Shown here one piece after another: positions 1-12,076 of a stretch of DNA of 64,000 nt. The notes under the pieces were generated by a model that did no database searches, was not told where the DNA came from, and saw only the letters and a list, made by a program, of their open reading frames with translations. Numbering within the stretch: position 1 is the first letter of the stretch; each line of letters starts with the position of its first letter. The translations under genes were made by a program, and so were the position numbers. This DNA is from Lasiosphaeria ovina (taxonomy: Eukaryota > Ascomycota > Sordariomycetes > Sordariales > Lasiosphaeriaceae): assembly GCA_033439765.1 (NCBI GenBank), contig JAULSN010000007.1:2728001-2792000 (forward strand). Reading direction: 5' to 3'.

Positions 1-514
1 AGAACGGATAGCAAGCACGTTTGTGGTGCGCCCCTGGTGATGATACTGCCGATGCAGCCCCGGCCAAGCACAATGGTTTGCACCAACCACAACTAGGTAG
101 GTCAGGTCAGGTAGGTTTGGTGAGGTAGTGGTGCAAGCAAAGGCTGAAATACGGGGGCGATGTCAGGAGGGGAAGGATGGGGAAAGTAAATAAAGAAATG
201 GGGGAACTCAAAACAGCGATATACCGTCATTGGAAAAGAAATAAGCTCTGGCGGCGCGGCCCAGGCGAGAAAAGAAAAATACTTTCCAAGTCTTGACATG
301 GTGCATGTGCATCAGACCCGCCACTTTACACACTTGTGTTTGTTGATGTGTTGCCGAAAAAAAGGGGGCTGGCTACAGGCCCTTTAAACCGCCGTCATGT
401 GCAACAGTGAAAAGCACCCGTAGCATGTAAGAGATTCCTGAATGCAAAAAAGGAACCGTGCCAAATGAGCAGTTGATGCCGAGGCATATCTCCAATATCT
501 CGCTGTCGTTGTCG

Positions 515-546
<32 letters not shown>

Positions 547-2809
547 AGGACGGTTATCGTTGATTAGTTAGTCCTTCAAAGCTGCGCCGCCGCTTCGTCA
601 AAAGGACGTGTTGCTTCGCATTTTTGCTTCTCGACTTCTTTTATTTTTACAGAGGGAGAATCCCTTGTAGCACACTGGCATTTGCAGCCGCGCCTAGTTC
701 GAATCTCTTTTTTCTGGTGGACCATGGCTTCCGTAGTCGGGTCGGGAATCGCCCCCTGTGCCGTTTTCGCGGAAATTGGTAAATAAAACCTTTGACCACC
801 CGTCCCAAAACCTCCACCAAGCCGGCCCCGTATCTCGAATCGGCCAGGCGGGAGGCCAGGAATCTTGGGGCGGGTGGTGGCAGTGCACAGATGACAGCAA
901 TCCAGACGAGTGCCATCTGTATTGTGGCTGCCGACACTGCACGACTCGGTCGTGTCCACAGCGCCGCCGCCGGGGCCATGTTCGACGCCGTCGCGGGCCA
1001 GAGCTTCTCGTTCGTGCCGCGAAGACTTGCTCACCTCGCCGCTGCATTGCTTGGCTGGCTGTGTCAACCTGCGACTTACTCTGCCGGGTCTCCGAGGCTG
1101 TGTGTTTGTTCTCCGTTGTGCGTGCGTGCTGAAACAATTAAAGAGAAACAACCACATGCCCGGCCGCGAGCATGCTCAGACAAACAAGCACAAGGACCTG
1201 AAACAACGGGGGAAAAAAGGGACGGCGCTGTTTACCTTTTATTCGCTTCCTTCCTTCCCTCCCGCGCCGGCAAGCAGCGCCGCAATGCTACAGCCTCGGA
1301 CCTTGGTGAGAGGCCCAACACGTGGCATGGACCACGGCACAAACAGAGAGGGAGGGAGGGACAAGACGGCACGACTCGGTCTCGTCCTGGCAAAGTCTTC
1401 GTATTGAAGAGCGTCGCACAGACCCTTAGGTTGAAGAAGTGCCTGTCTGTTTCGCGGCCTGGTTGCACAAGAACAGGCTGATGAAGTTTCTTCCACTCTG
1501 GGCTCCGGTCTGTAGTTGTCGGACGGCAAGGTCGGGTTTGTTGGGAACTTGTTGTCGTGTAGGAAGACACGAGAAGCAATAGAAGAAAGGTAAAGAGAGG
1601 CAGGAGAGGGATAAAACGCCTCCCCCTTTTTTCCTCCTCGCACAAACCAGCAGCAGCAAGGAGCAGACAGGCACATTATCATCATCAAGCCGCTGCTCTG
1701 CTGTCGGAAATCGTCGAGCCTCCTCTTCTGGATGGAACGAAACCGACCCAGTCGAGTCCCGAGACGGAACAGATGGAAAAGACGGCGGAGAGGGATAAAA
1801 GGGAGCAGCCCGGGCAAGAGAACAAACAAGGAGGAGAGGCCCAGATAAGGAGGGCGTGACCTATCGGCATCACGCCGTAGTGGCGTCGGCCACCTTTCTG
1901 CTGACTGGGTGGAATTTTTGATCATGAGGAGAGAAGAGGGGGAAGACACACACGCGCACGCACAGCCAAGATAGTCGAGGCCCAGAACAAGAGTTGCATT
2001 TCCTGTGCTACCCCCCCTTTTCCGGCTTTTATTCGCCGCCATAGACTCTTAGTTGGCGATGAGTCATGCATCTAGACCCTGATCTTGCTGCGCAGGATCG
2101 GAGAAGCAAACATTCGACGATGCGGCTGGTGTATGGCTTGCTTTGGGATGGAGAGCTGCATTCCTCTGGTGCGGGATAATACATGGCCATGCACCTGCGT
2201 GTCTTCTGTCTCTTTGCCCTACAATAAGGTATCCGCCACCAATCCGGGATGCTTTTCGGGTCGGTCCGAGAGATACTTATTGCCCGGAAGCACCCGCGAG
2301 AGTTGTTGCTGTGGTAGGGGTTGCAACCATAGCTGCTGTTTCCGGGGATGCAGGCACTAGGTAGGTATCTGTTTTGTCTGCTGGAGTAACGGCACACAGT
2401 CGTTGCCATGACGTAATATAATCAGGACAAGTAGCTATTCAGGTCTACAGGGAGCATCTTTAGTAGACAGGCAGGCGTCGACGGAAATAGAGCAATGAAT
2501 TAAAACTCGTACGAGATATCTGGTTCTATATATAAAACGCGGCCGTCAAGGAACGAACGGAACAGCGATGGTCGTCTCGTAGTTATAGAGAGACGAACCA
2601 CCAGTAGCGCCCGTCAATTCCTCCTTCGCTGTTGACCAGACTTGGTAGCGCTGAAAAGATTACCCAAACACTCCCGAACCTAGAACAAGACGAGAAAAGG
2701 AGAGAGGAACCGAAATTAGTTTCCGAAACCAATCTATACCCCCTGAAAATAACAAGAGATCTCAATAACAAAAGCATTACATACAGGTAAGATAGGAAGA
2801 GTAAAAGAC
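1..2809. other. Gene-poor left flank
   Basis: No coding region can be supported here. Several overlapping open frames on both strands between about 576 and 2042 have low-complexity, basic or Cys-rich translations without recognisable domains, as expected of GC-rich noncoding DNA. The right end (about 2400-2809) lies directly downstream of the GH16 gene and probably carries its 3' UTR. The left part may be promoter or UTR of a gene outside the window, but nothing seen proves this. Confidence 0.5.
514..546. repeat. (GTT)11 trinucleotide microsatellite
   Basis: Eleven uninterrupted GTT units run from 514 to 546, preceded by two near-units (TGTC, GTC). The array lies in noncoding sequence. Confidence 0.95.
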
Positions 2810-4378
2810 TCATAGATCCTCGTCGCCATCGCACTGCTGCCACATCATGACCTTGGATACCTCGAGCTGGGGCTGCGACCACGTCGGGAACCACTTGTTC
2901 TTGGCCTGCCAAAAGTCCTTCTTCGCATTAGGCGAGCCGTCGAGCCAGGGCTTGCCGGCCACGTTATCCTCAAACCAGCCGTTCGTCCCGCCAACAGCAA
3001 GATTAAGAATCAGATAGAACGGCTCGTCGAAGGGGGTGTTGAGGCGGGTAGTATTGCGCCAGATGTTCTCGAGGCGGGTGCCGTTGCTGTTGACGACGGG
3101 GAAATTGCCGCGGTCCCACATGGGCGTGTCGAAGTTGACGTACAGCACCTGCAGCAGGCGCGAGTCGATGTACGTGAACAGGTACTTCTGCGACCACTCG
3201 AGCCCGAACGTGTGGAAGCCGGCCGCGTACGTCGTGTGCAGCGCCGACCGCTTGACGTTGGTGCGCCACCAGCCGTCGTTGGCCGGGTTCGGGCCCCAGT
3301 GGAGGGCCGAGGACGCGATGTTGTTGCCGCCCTGCGGGTGCCAGTGGTCGTTGCCGCGGCTCTCGACGATGTCGATCTCGCCCGACGCCGGCCACGGCCC
3401 GTAGGTGTCGGTCACCGGCATCATCCAGATGGCCGGCCACAGCCAGTCGCCGACGGGCAGCTTGGCTGTGACCTCGACGCGCCCGTACTTGATGTGCGCG
3501 CCGGGCTTGGTGTTGATGCGCCCCGACAGCACTGGGGGGACGATGCTCGAGTTGCCGGCCGTGATGTTGGTCGCGGCGATGCAGTCCGCGGGCGACGTCG
3601 ATGTGCATGTGCCGTCCTTGAGCAGGTTGATGGTGTACGCCTGCTGCATGAGGCTGTCGTCCTGCAGGGTCGCCTTGATGACGAGGCTGCCGCCGTCCGT
3701 GTTGACGTTGTCATCGCCGCCGGTAGTCTGCTCAAACTCGCCGTTCCTGTTTTTTTTTTAGTTTCTGTTAGCTCCTGCGCTCAGACTAGACGTGGCAGAA
3801 CACTGGACAACCCACCCGAAGCCGCCAACTTGCACCTCCTTTTGCCAGATGGACTTGTCGAGCCCGTTGCGGAAGTCCTCGGCCAGGACCAGGCAGTAGT
3901 TGTGCTTGATGACGCTCCTAATGCCGTCCCAGACCAGGAAGCCCGAGATGGCCAGGCCGAGGAAGATGCCGATGATGGGGATGATGGTGACCCATTTCTC
4001 CTTGGGGTCGGCGTGCTTGGTCCAAGGCTTCTCGATGTCGCTCTTGGGCACGCGGCGCGAGTGGAAGTAGCGCCCAGACCGGTCCTCGTAGCGGGCTGCC
4101 GAGGCCGACGACGAGTCGAAGCTGCTCGGCGGCCGCGAGCCCGAGGGGCTGGCAAAGGGGTTGCCGCTGCCGCTGCCGCCGTTGCCCGTCCGGTTCGACG
4201 CCTGGGACTCGACGCCGTCGCCGAAGGGGTTGCGGCCGAGCGAGTCGTTGGGCGTGCCGGGGCGCTGGGGGGTTGCGACTTGCGGCGTGGTGACTGCGGT
4301 CGAGGCGGCGGAGGACATGCCGGCGTTAGGGCGGCCGTAGTTGCCCCCCTGCGGCGTGTATGACTGCTCGCCGTCCAT
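2810..4378 (-). CDS. GH16 family glucanase-like protein, type II membrane anchored
   Basis: Two exons, 4378..3816 and 3746..2810, join across a 69-nt intron (donor GTGGGT, acceptor AACAG) to give 499 residues. The first ~125 residues are a Ser/Pro/Gly-rich cytosolic tail. One hydrophobic helix follows at about 130-150 (from WVTIIPIIG to SGFLVW). The rest is a lumenal/extracellular GH16 fold with the catalytic E-x-D-x-x-E signature (GEIDIVESRG; E311, D313, E316) and N-glycosylation sequons (NIT, NSS, NTT). Known GH16 members of this layout cleave or remodel beta-1,3-glucan-type wall polymers. The order tail-helix-GH16 recalls yeast Kre6/Skn1 and the fungal GNBP-like GH16 group; which subgroup it belongs to is not settled. 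The start is the first ATG of the open frame. Long open frames on the opposite strand (3212-4363) are shadows. Confidence 0.9.
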
Positions 4379-5871
4379 GGCAGCTGGTCAGGTCGAGGCC
4401 GAGGAGTTTTGGAAGCTGTGAGGGGTCACCGTCGGCAGCTCTTGGGCCGCACACGGCGAGTAAGGGGGGCTGTGGATGACGGCAGCAGTCCCGGGCCGGC
4501 CTGGGAGGATCACGAGAACGAGAGGACCTGTGAATTAGAACAAACAAAGCAGACCGAGGTGGCAGAACAAGGCAGAATTTGAGTGGGCGGGCGCAGGGAG
4601 GACTGCCGTGTAATGACTCCAGCAGAAAGACTGACACAGCAGGGGGGAGGAGCCAGGAATGGCTCGTGTCGAGTGACAGTCGTTGTGCTCGGAACACACA
4701 CAGCGGTAGCAACCCGAAGCTGGATGGCAGATAGGTAGAAGGCGAAGCGAGAGCGTGCCCGTGTTACAGTCCTAGTCAACTCAGTACATACAGCACGCTC
4801 CTGACTAGACACTAACTGCCGGCGGGTGCAGCCACAGTCGGCAACTTGTCAAGCAATGCACGGGATGGCCACCAAAGAGACATTGGCATGGTGGAGAACA
4901 TGACATCTCGAAGGTGGAATGGAGCTTGGAGTTGAGAATGGCTCATGTGTCACTGTGCCTCAGCTCGCCGCCCACTTCCTCCTGTTGCCCAGTATCGACA
5001 CTTCACTGGCGCCATTGGCACCCGTATTCTCCCTCCGCCACGAAACAGTTTACCCGGGCCACTCCCGTTATTGAACCTAGTGTTACCGGCCAGAATGCCA
5101 GGCCCGGCGCGGTGGGAGTTGGGGCCAAAGGGCCAAAACCGCCTGTAAGTGGCCTCCACCCAAACAGGGTTTAGTGTCTTTCGGGTTCTGGGAACCTACG
5201 GCGGCGGCGGCTTGTTGCTTGTGCCTTTTAAAGGCTTGTGTCCTTGCCTGCCCCCCTGCTTGTGCTTTGCTTTGTGTTGCGTTGGACAGTGTGTCGTTGC
5301 TATACGGGGTACGGAGCGCCTGTGGCGTTTGACTTCTGCCAGCCCCAGCAAGCCCACCGCAGTCGGGACCTTACATACGTCCAGTAGAAAGTTGCAAGTC
5401 GCGTACATAGACTGTCGGGCGGCTTGTTACGTATAACAAAAGCACGTGTGGGTTGAACCTGGGCCAGCAATTCCTCGGCTAGCAACTCTACATCTGTGCA
5501 GACACGAGGATCGATCTAGAAGCGACGAAAACGTGCCAGTAGAGACAGGCCAGGGTCCCGCCCCAAGTTCCGAGATCTATTGAGAGATCCCCCAAGGGCG
5601 ATCCCCCAAGAAGGCGAAGATCTGCATTCGTCATACTCGTGGGCGACTTTCACGGAATGCCTTCTCAGCTGTGTGTCGGTAGTCGACGAGAAACAGAGAC
5701 AAGATAATCGCGCGGCTGGAACAACCAACTTAGGTTTCTGGGATGGCTGGCCGGTTTTGCTTTTTGTCGCAATTGGAAAAACGTTCTCGTCGTGGCTTGC
5801 AGCTGATGGCACACACCGAATTTCCACTAGGGCGCCGCGCCAATAAGCACAAGCTTTTGTCACCCTGTGGC

Positions 5872-5895
5872 GCTGTGCTGTGCTGTGCTGTGCTG
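5872..5895. repeat. GCTGT pentanucleotide repeat, copy 1
   Basis: Four exact GCTGT units followed by a GCTG remnant. The same unit recurs 120 bp downstream (6016-6050). Confidence 0.9.
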
Positions 5896-6015
5896 GGAAA
5901 AGTCGGCTTTGATACGAGAAGCGCCGCACCGTTCGCAGCAGCCACGTCTCGATCGGGTGTGCACTTGCCCTCTTTTCCCTTCCATGTCTCTTGCGCGCAG
6001 GCCGTCGTCGCGTGT

Positions 6016-6050
6016 GCTGTGCTGTGCAGTGCTGTGCTGTGCTGTGCTGT
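6016..6050. repeat. GCTGT pentanucleotide repeat, copy 2
   Basis: Seven GCTGT units, the third altered to GCAGT. With the 5872-5895 array this forms a split pentanucleotide microsatellite. Confidence 0.9.
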
Positions 6051-7196
6051 CGAGTGCCCCGTGTTCAGCTTGCTCGCCTCTAGCCAGCAAGCTGCCCGAG
6101 ATACTTATAGGTGCTCGGACGCTGTCGTATGGATGCGCACAAGCAAAACGAATCCGGCTCCTTCATGGCGACATACGTCGAACCTTTTGCAGAGCCAGGT
6201 CAACAGAGTTTGGGACGATGCTTTCAAGTCCTTCTCACCCGGCACTAATAAGTTTCTCGGCAGAGGTCGTCTAGCCCGCTGTGGGTTCCTCTCCCCGCGA
6301 TGCTGGCCTTGGCAGATTTTCAGGGCTCCATGTCCCCGAGCGAAAAGCAGCAAGAGACGGACCCACCATTTTGTGGCGTCGCGGCCCCTGTTCGCCCTGG
6401 ATCTTCCCGTCGTAGTGTAGTGTCCTGAGGCGTACCTGCAGCTGCTCCCAGCTTCTAGCCAAAGGGGGCTGTTGTTCTCGTTAGAGTGGGAGGTGCCTGC
6501 CGTAGCAGGCTAGACTCCTCAAATCTCCTTTAACCTGTTGAGGAAGGAAAGCTCGCCCCCTGAAGCCGGTGTGCCCTCCACTCGATTTCCGGCCGGCAAG
6601 GGCGCTGCTGCCGGTCCTCTGTTACGTATTACGTATTTGGTAATCTCCACATTTCTTCCACTGCGGGTGTCTCGAGCACCTCCTGCCTCAGTTAGCGCCT
6701 TTCACTTCTCGTATGAACATCGCAAGCATCGATGGGCGCCGACCACAGCAACAGACACTCACCCCTTTTTCGGGTGCGTTTGATGAGGCAATCAACGCCT
6801 TGGTTTGCAACGGCATTCTTCCAAAGGCGCCGATGGCAGAACTGCGACGCCATCGGGGGCGAGCTCGACCTTGCAAGTACACCTAGCAATTCCCGATCCG
6901 CAATTTGCAGTCTGCAATCCAAATTCCACACTTCCAAGCCAAAAGTTACAGGCTCCAGGTTAATGTTCCAAGTTCCTAGTTGGAAGAGAGCATGATCAAA
7001 AAAAAGCCTTCGTCGCACTACATTCCTCTTCTCTCCCTTCTCACTCTTGCGAAGGCAAGCGCCTGCTGCTTGGGCCGCCCAGACCCATTGAAGCGGTTCC
7101 ATGGGACGAAGGCATGCAGTCTTGGGCCACAGCTGCAGCTATCCTTCCCCGATGCTACATACACTCGAGTCAGTACACGACATTGGACAGCACAGA

Positions 7197-7231
7197 GAAG
7201 CCGGAAGCCGGAAGCCAGAAGCCAGAAGCCG
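7197..7231. repeat. 7-bp minisatellite (GAAGCCG/A)5
   Basis: Five contiguous heptamers reading GAAGCCG, GAAGCCG, GAAGCCA, GAAGCCA, GAAGCCG, followed by a decayed GATAGCCG. Noncoding. Confidence 0.9.
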
Positions 7232-7755
7232 GATAGCCGTGATTGTATTTGCGTCCAACATGCTGTTGTAACCATTCCGAAGGACAATACTCCATACTCC
7301 GCTATCTCCCGGCTTGCCTGCAGTCACTGTAGAGCAGTGCGGTTGCAACTTGTGGGGACAGCGAGCCCCTTCCTTCATTGGGAACAACCAACACGTCCTA
7401 GGGGGTTGGATCCGCGGAAATAAAGGCTAAAATTAACGACCTCTCTCAGATTTCCCGCGATAAAGTCTTTACCAGCTTCGGAAGGAAGGCTGAACAATTC
7501 TAAAAGCACGGTTCGCGAGCCTCACCAACAAGAAAGAGCCAAACACACGGATGCCGTGCGTTGAGCTTGCCTTGCGGCCAGCTCTTTGCCCGATGCTTGC
7601 CTGCATGCCTCCTCACTACAACGCCGATATACGCCCTGCTCTTACCTGGGATCCTCTCTGTTGTCTCGTTCCCTGTATAGATAGTACCGATGCCACGCCG
7701 CCGCCGCGGGCGCGTTCCATTAACAGGAACTAGTAGAACTTGGACGAAAAATTGG

Positions 7756-7780
7756 CTTCTTCTTCTTCTTCTTCTTCTTC
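7756..7780. repeat. (CTT)n microsatellite
   Basis: About eight CTT units in a row. About 70 bp downstream a CAGGCT/CAGGCC hexamer repeat (about 7849-7879) follows. Together they create Glu-rich and Gly/Ser- or Pro/Glu-rich spurious frames on both strands. Confidence 0.85.
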
Positions 7781-10700
7781 TCTATTGCAAACAGAAGGCT
7801 TTCCCTTCGCCGCCACTATCTTATGCAAGGTAGCAGCAGCAGGAGGCCCAGGCTCAGGCTCAGGCTCAGGCCCAGGCTCTTGCTCAGCACACTCTATCTC
7901 CTGCCCCTTCAAGGGCCCTACGTCCCTCGCTTCCACCTTCTATCTTTCTGCGTACACATGGCGGCCATGTTGCAAGACCTTTCGGGCTGGATCCAGACCC
8001 TGCCAGTGCGGCTCCCGCCGCCGGTTTGCTAGCTTGCCTAGATGCTGTGTACCCAAACTCCAGTGAGGTACGCTCGCAGAGTGCCCGGACAGGTGCGATA
8101 TACGATCCAGGCGCCGATAATGCCGCCGCCCGTTTGCCCATCATGGATATGCCCCGTCGTGAGAGTGGGGGCACACAAATCGCAATGGTATGGTATTGTC
8201 TCACGACACGGATGGCGGCCGACTGCTTGTTTCGCTCACCGGCTGTTGAGGGCCTGGATCCTGCCATGCCTGTGAGCCTCGAGGTCAGCCTGGAGCACTC
8301 CAGGTACATGCATTATCTCTCCTGCAAGTAGCACTACAGAGCCAAGCGGTTTTTGTCGTTCCGATGAATCTCGATAAAAGTCTTTAGAGTTGTGTTCAGC
8401 GTGCAAACGCACGTCGGGCAACTTACTGATCTGTCAGCGATGACGACGATGTCGAGCTCAAGCCTCAAAGACATTGGCACAATCCTTCGTGGTCTAGACC
8501 GCACCGCTACGTGCAGCGCTATCTCTGTCGGCCAGTCTCTTCCGGCTTCCGACTGGCTAGGCTGCCTCAACCCCCCAACCTCGTCACGCCTATGCTTCCA
8601 GATAGAACCCCGAGATTTACAACGGCCAATCGTTCTTCTCTGCTACTGCACGCTCTTTACTTCGCATATCTCTCTCGCAGCCATGCCGAACGCTAAACTG
8701 CGTCGACGACAGCTCAGTTCCGGATACTTCTGGTCTAAACAATTCTCCGGGTGCATAAGCGGAGCCGTTTTTTCATGCCTGTTTTTGGCGGTCCGAAAGT
8801 TGTTGATATCGATATCAGCACCAGCGTGCTCCGAGAATAGCCAATATCGTCGTAAGGCTCGATGCGTGGGATGCTGAGTTGCTCTCGCATGCAGTGCCTG
8901 CCGCGGTTCAGCTCTCTATCGTGCGCCAGGCGCTGCCGCTTTCAGTGTCCTGCAGTTCCGGCTCGCCAGCTCTGCGTCATTCATCCAATCCAGATCGCCT
9001 CCGACGCCGCCCCCACTTTCGCTGTCAAGCCACCGTGGGTGCCTTACCAGTCCCAGAGCAAAACAATGAAAATCCCTTTGGACAAGTTTGCTCAACCAGA
9101 GCCAAAAAAACGCCTGCCGGCCAGTCCAGAGCGCTATCGAAGTCGTGCAACCCAACTTCTCCCTCCCTCCATAACCTCTAATTACACAACGGCGAGGTAA
9201 AACGCTCCCGTCGCGCGGATGCTGCCGCTCACACCAGGTAAGGGTGTGATGCTGATGACGGGCGGGCTAGACTTGACGTCAAACTGACTAGAAAACCGGC
9301 CGTCGCTAATCGTAGCCTCTGCTTGGCAATCTCTAGTGGTTCTGCTGATAAATGTCTCAAGACTCGGAGCAGCAACTCCGTCAGTTGGAGCCAAGGCGTT
9401 GCCGATTGGGTTTTTGATAGGGAATCTATGCACTATCACTGCTGCTGCTATTCGATCAGACGGGCCGACCAGAAAAAACTGCATAGCAAACGCTGTCCCG
9501 ACGCAGAGTGATAATGCAAATATTCGCCCACCGCCTGCGGAACAGCTGGCGTGGCTTGCGTGGCGCACAGCCAGCCACGTCCCATGTCGCGGCGCTGAAA
9601 GGCGAGCACGACAGCGAGATTCATGCCTTATCGCTGTGCCTTAAAAGTCTTGTTACCGTGTGAATATTGAACGTGGTTTGGCTCTCGTTCTGTTCTTCTT
9701 CGCTATTGACTTGCAATCTTGGTCGCCGTCAGCCCACACGGCAATATTATGTGCGGCGTCGGGGCGTGGACCTCTTCTTCCCGCGCGCGAAGCATTAATA
9801 ATGAGAAATATTGGCGGTGTCGGTGAGACCAGCGGCGGCCAGCCAGCATGGGGCCCAATTGTCGAGGCTCGGGCTCTCGTCGCCGCACATCGGAGACAGA
9901 CGCACTCGCCCGGGACCGGGTGGGATCCAGCCTTGTTGCGTATCATTACCAGGGATCTCCCCCAACGCGACATGCCGGTGCCGGCACTGTACTGTACGTA
10001 TCCGCACATGCTGCACCGACAGATGGCGGCTATCTCGATATTCTGCCAGGTTCCATGTCGTGACTCCGTAGGCCCATGTGAAGCCCGCTCGGAGGATGGT
10101 CCTTGATTTGGATCTGGCCGGCCATGCTTTTCGGATGATACCTCCCGGATCAGCGCTGCAGGGTCCCCCCCTTCCCTTCCTTCCCATTGCCTTTTTGGCT
10201 CGGTGATTATTGGTGTGTTACCTATCCTGCCTTGTGCTCGGGGTTGTGCGTGTGCACACACGAGGGCCGGTCGCAGGGGCAGCAACTGTTCCGTCCGTGC
10301 CGGTCGGGCACGTTGCAACAGTGTCTAGACGTATTCTCCGTCAGGCTGAGTTAATCACCGTGAAAAGGAGGGAGGGGAGAGGAATGACAAAGCAGTATTC
10401 GAGTCAGATGCACCTTGGTTACGGTATCATTCTGGGAGGGAAGTAAATTGAGTAGGCTTTGAGCTGTAACGGTAACAACGGGGACTCTCCATGCGTCCAT
10501 AGTACGCCTGTTGCCTTGTTCTGAGGTGTGTTGGTTGCTGTTCGTTTCAATAAAGCAACTGAGTCTGCCAGTAAACTGAAAGTCTAGTTAGTATCTGGTT
10601 GCGTGCCCGGCTCTACAGCGTCAATGCCCATGGATGCATGTAGGCCACGGTGTCCAGCACGGTGTTTTTGATTAGGTAGCTAGGGATTTGTGTGTTAGTT

Positions 10701-12076
10701 AGTCTTCGCTCAACACGTGGGTTGGAAGCATTTGATTCGGATGCGAGATGCCTGGACAATGCCGAATGCTAAATAATATAAAACACATTAACCTATAAAC
10801 TAGAATAATTAGTTGTTTACAAGAGCAGGACAACTAACTGTCCTGTTGTGCAACCAAGAACTTGATTATCTACCTTAGTTACTGCGCTGGATGGCTGCGT
10901 TGCCGGAGAATAGCTTTCCTGTACTACGATTTTAGAGAAGAGCGGATTACAATTCTAACTACTCAAGCCAGATAAATCCACATAGCTCGAGATATGTTGG
11001 AAAATGACGAGAGAACGGTTAATGGCGGTTCGGAAAAACAACATACCTAATCAGCAGCTTCGCTCTCTCGTCTCTCATGGGGTAGCATTGGCATCAAAAG
11101 ACCTTCGCCAAGACGCTAGTTAATTACAGGTCAAGATATGTGGCAATAGGGGTAGAAATAGAAAGTACGGGGGCTAACTGCCTTGGTCAGCTGGACTCCG
11201 GAGTCGCCATAGGCGAGTAATTGGGGCTCCAAAAACAGTGGTTGTGACTCTGTATCTCAAACTCTAGAAGACGTCGAGCTTTCAACCATTAACAGGTGTA
11301 GAGGCTCAAGTTCATGTCTTGGATAGTTTCAAGGGGTCAGAACCAATAGACACGGTCTGTCTGACATCCTTTGGTTTCTAGCAGGGCTGATCCAGCTTTT
11401 GATAGGGGACTTTATGTGAATGGGTGGAGCTCTGCATAAATGTCCATAATTGCTCGAAACCTGATCTTTGGGAATTGCCAGACACACAGGCGGCAAGATG
11501 GTTGAAGCATGTGTTGCATTTACTTACTCGACCCTGAAAGCAAAACACTCAATCAGGAACCCAATGTGGTAATAGAGCGAGTCATCATTAGGATAGCCTT
11601 GATATCGTGGATCCTATTTGCCATCGTACTGAGATGTACTTACTACATGACGTCCACGAGTCTCCGCCATTTTCACTATCGACACAAGATCGTTCACATA
11701 CAGCGACCTGCCGATACTGATTTTACGATGCAGCGGTTGGGCATCCATCTGCGTATACCTGTGAGCTCCCCGGCAGCGAACGGGAAACTCGCTATAGTTC
11801 CCATTCGTGGGTTTATGTACTGTCGGCCTAATGTCATGGCCAGGGCCGTGACACGAAACTGACTAGACGCCCAGGAGGTCCGTTTCTGACATCTATACGT
11901 CATCATCTTGCTTCACGGAATATTTGCACTAAGATAGAACAACAAAAACAACCTTCATTTCCATGGCATTAAAGCTCAGCAGCACGCATGAAAGGCGAGG
12001 GTGGTGCGTCTAGGCGGGGGCTAATGATGGCAAGATTTGGGAGACGAATTGAGCGCGATCAAGCAATATCGTGCTC

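Larger units (their letters stand above)
4379..12076. other. Long gene-poor spacer
   Basis: About 7.7 kb without a gene I can support. The first few hundred bases are the promoter/5' UTR of the GH16 gene. Open frames at 5743-6420, 7740-8066, 8392-8877, 9182-9568 and 9653-10318 have no recognisable domain, and several are driven by tandem repeats. The part from about 10.45 to 12.0 kb is visibly AT-richer, with many TA-rich words. It has no transposase-like frame. Small spliced genes cannot be excluded. Confidence 0.5.

Noticed and set aside
680..720. GTTCGAATC word followed by a T run, like a tRNA B box with terminator
   Set aside because: Flanks do not form a T stem or acceptor stem.
576..2042. 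Overlapping open frames up to 267 codons on both strands
   Set aside because: Translations are Arg/Ser/Cys-rich without domains; frames on opposite strands are equally long, as expected by chance in GC-rich DNA.
3212..4363. 383-codon plus-strand frame antisense to the GH16 gene
   Set aside because: Val/Arg/Asp-rich mirror of GC-rich codons; the minus strand carries a clear GH16 domain.
5743..6420. 225-codon plus frame with Ala-Val-Leu-Cys-Cys repeats
   Set aside because: Generated by the GCTGT pentanucleotide arrays; no domain.
7190..7240. Regular repeats considered as a CRISPR array
   Set aside because: Contiguous 7-bp units without spacers, in a eukaryotic context; a minisatellite.
9182..10318. 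Minus frames of 128 and 221 codons
   Set aside because: No recognisable motif, with competing frames on the other strand. A spliced gene is not excluded, but not supported.
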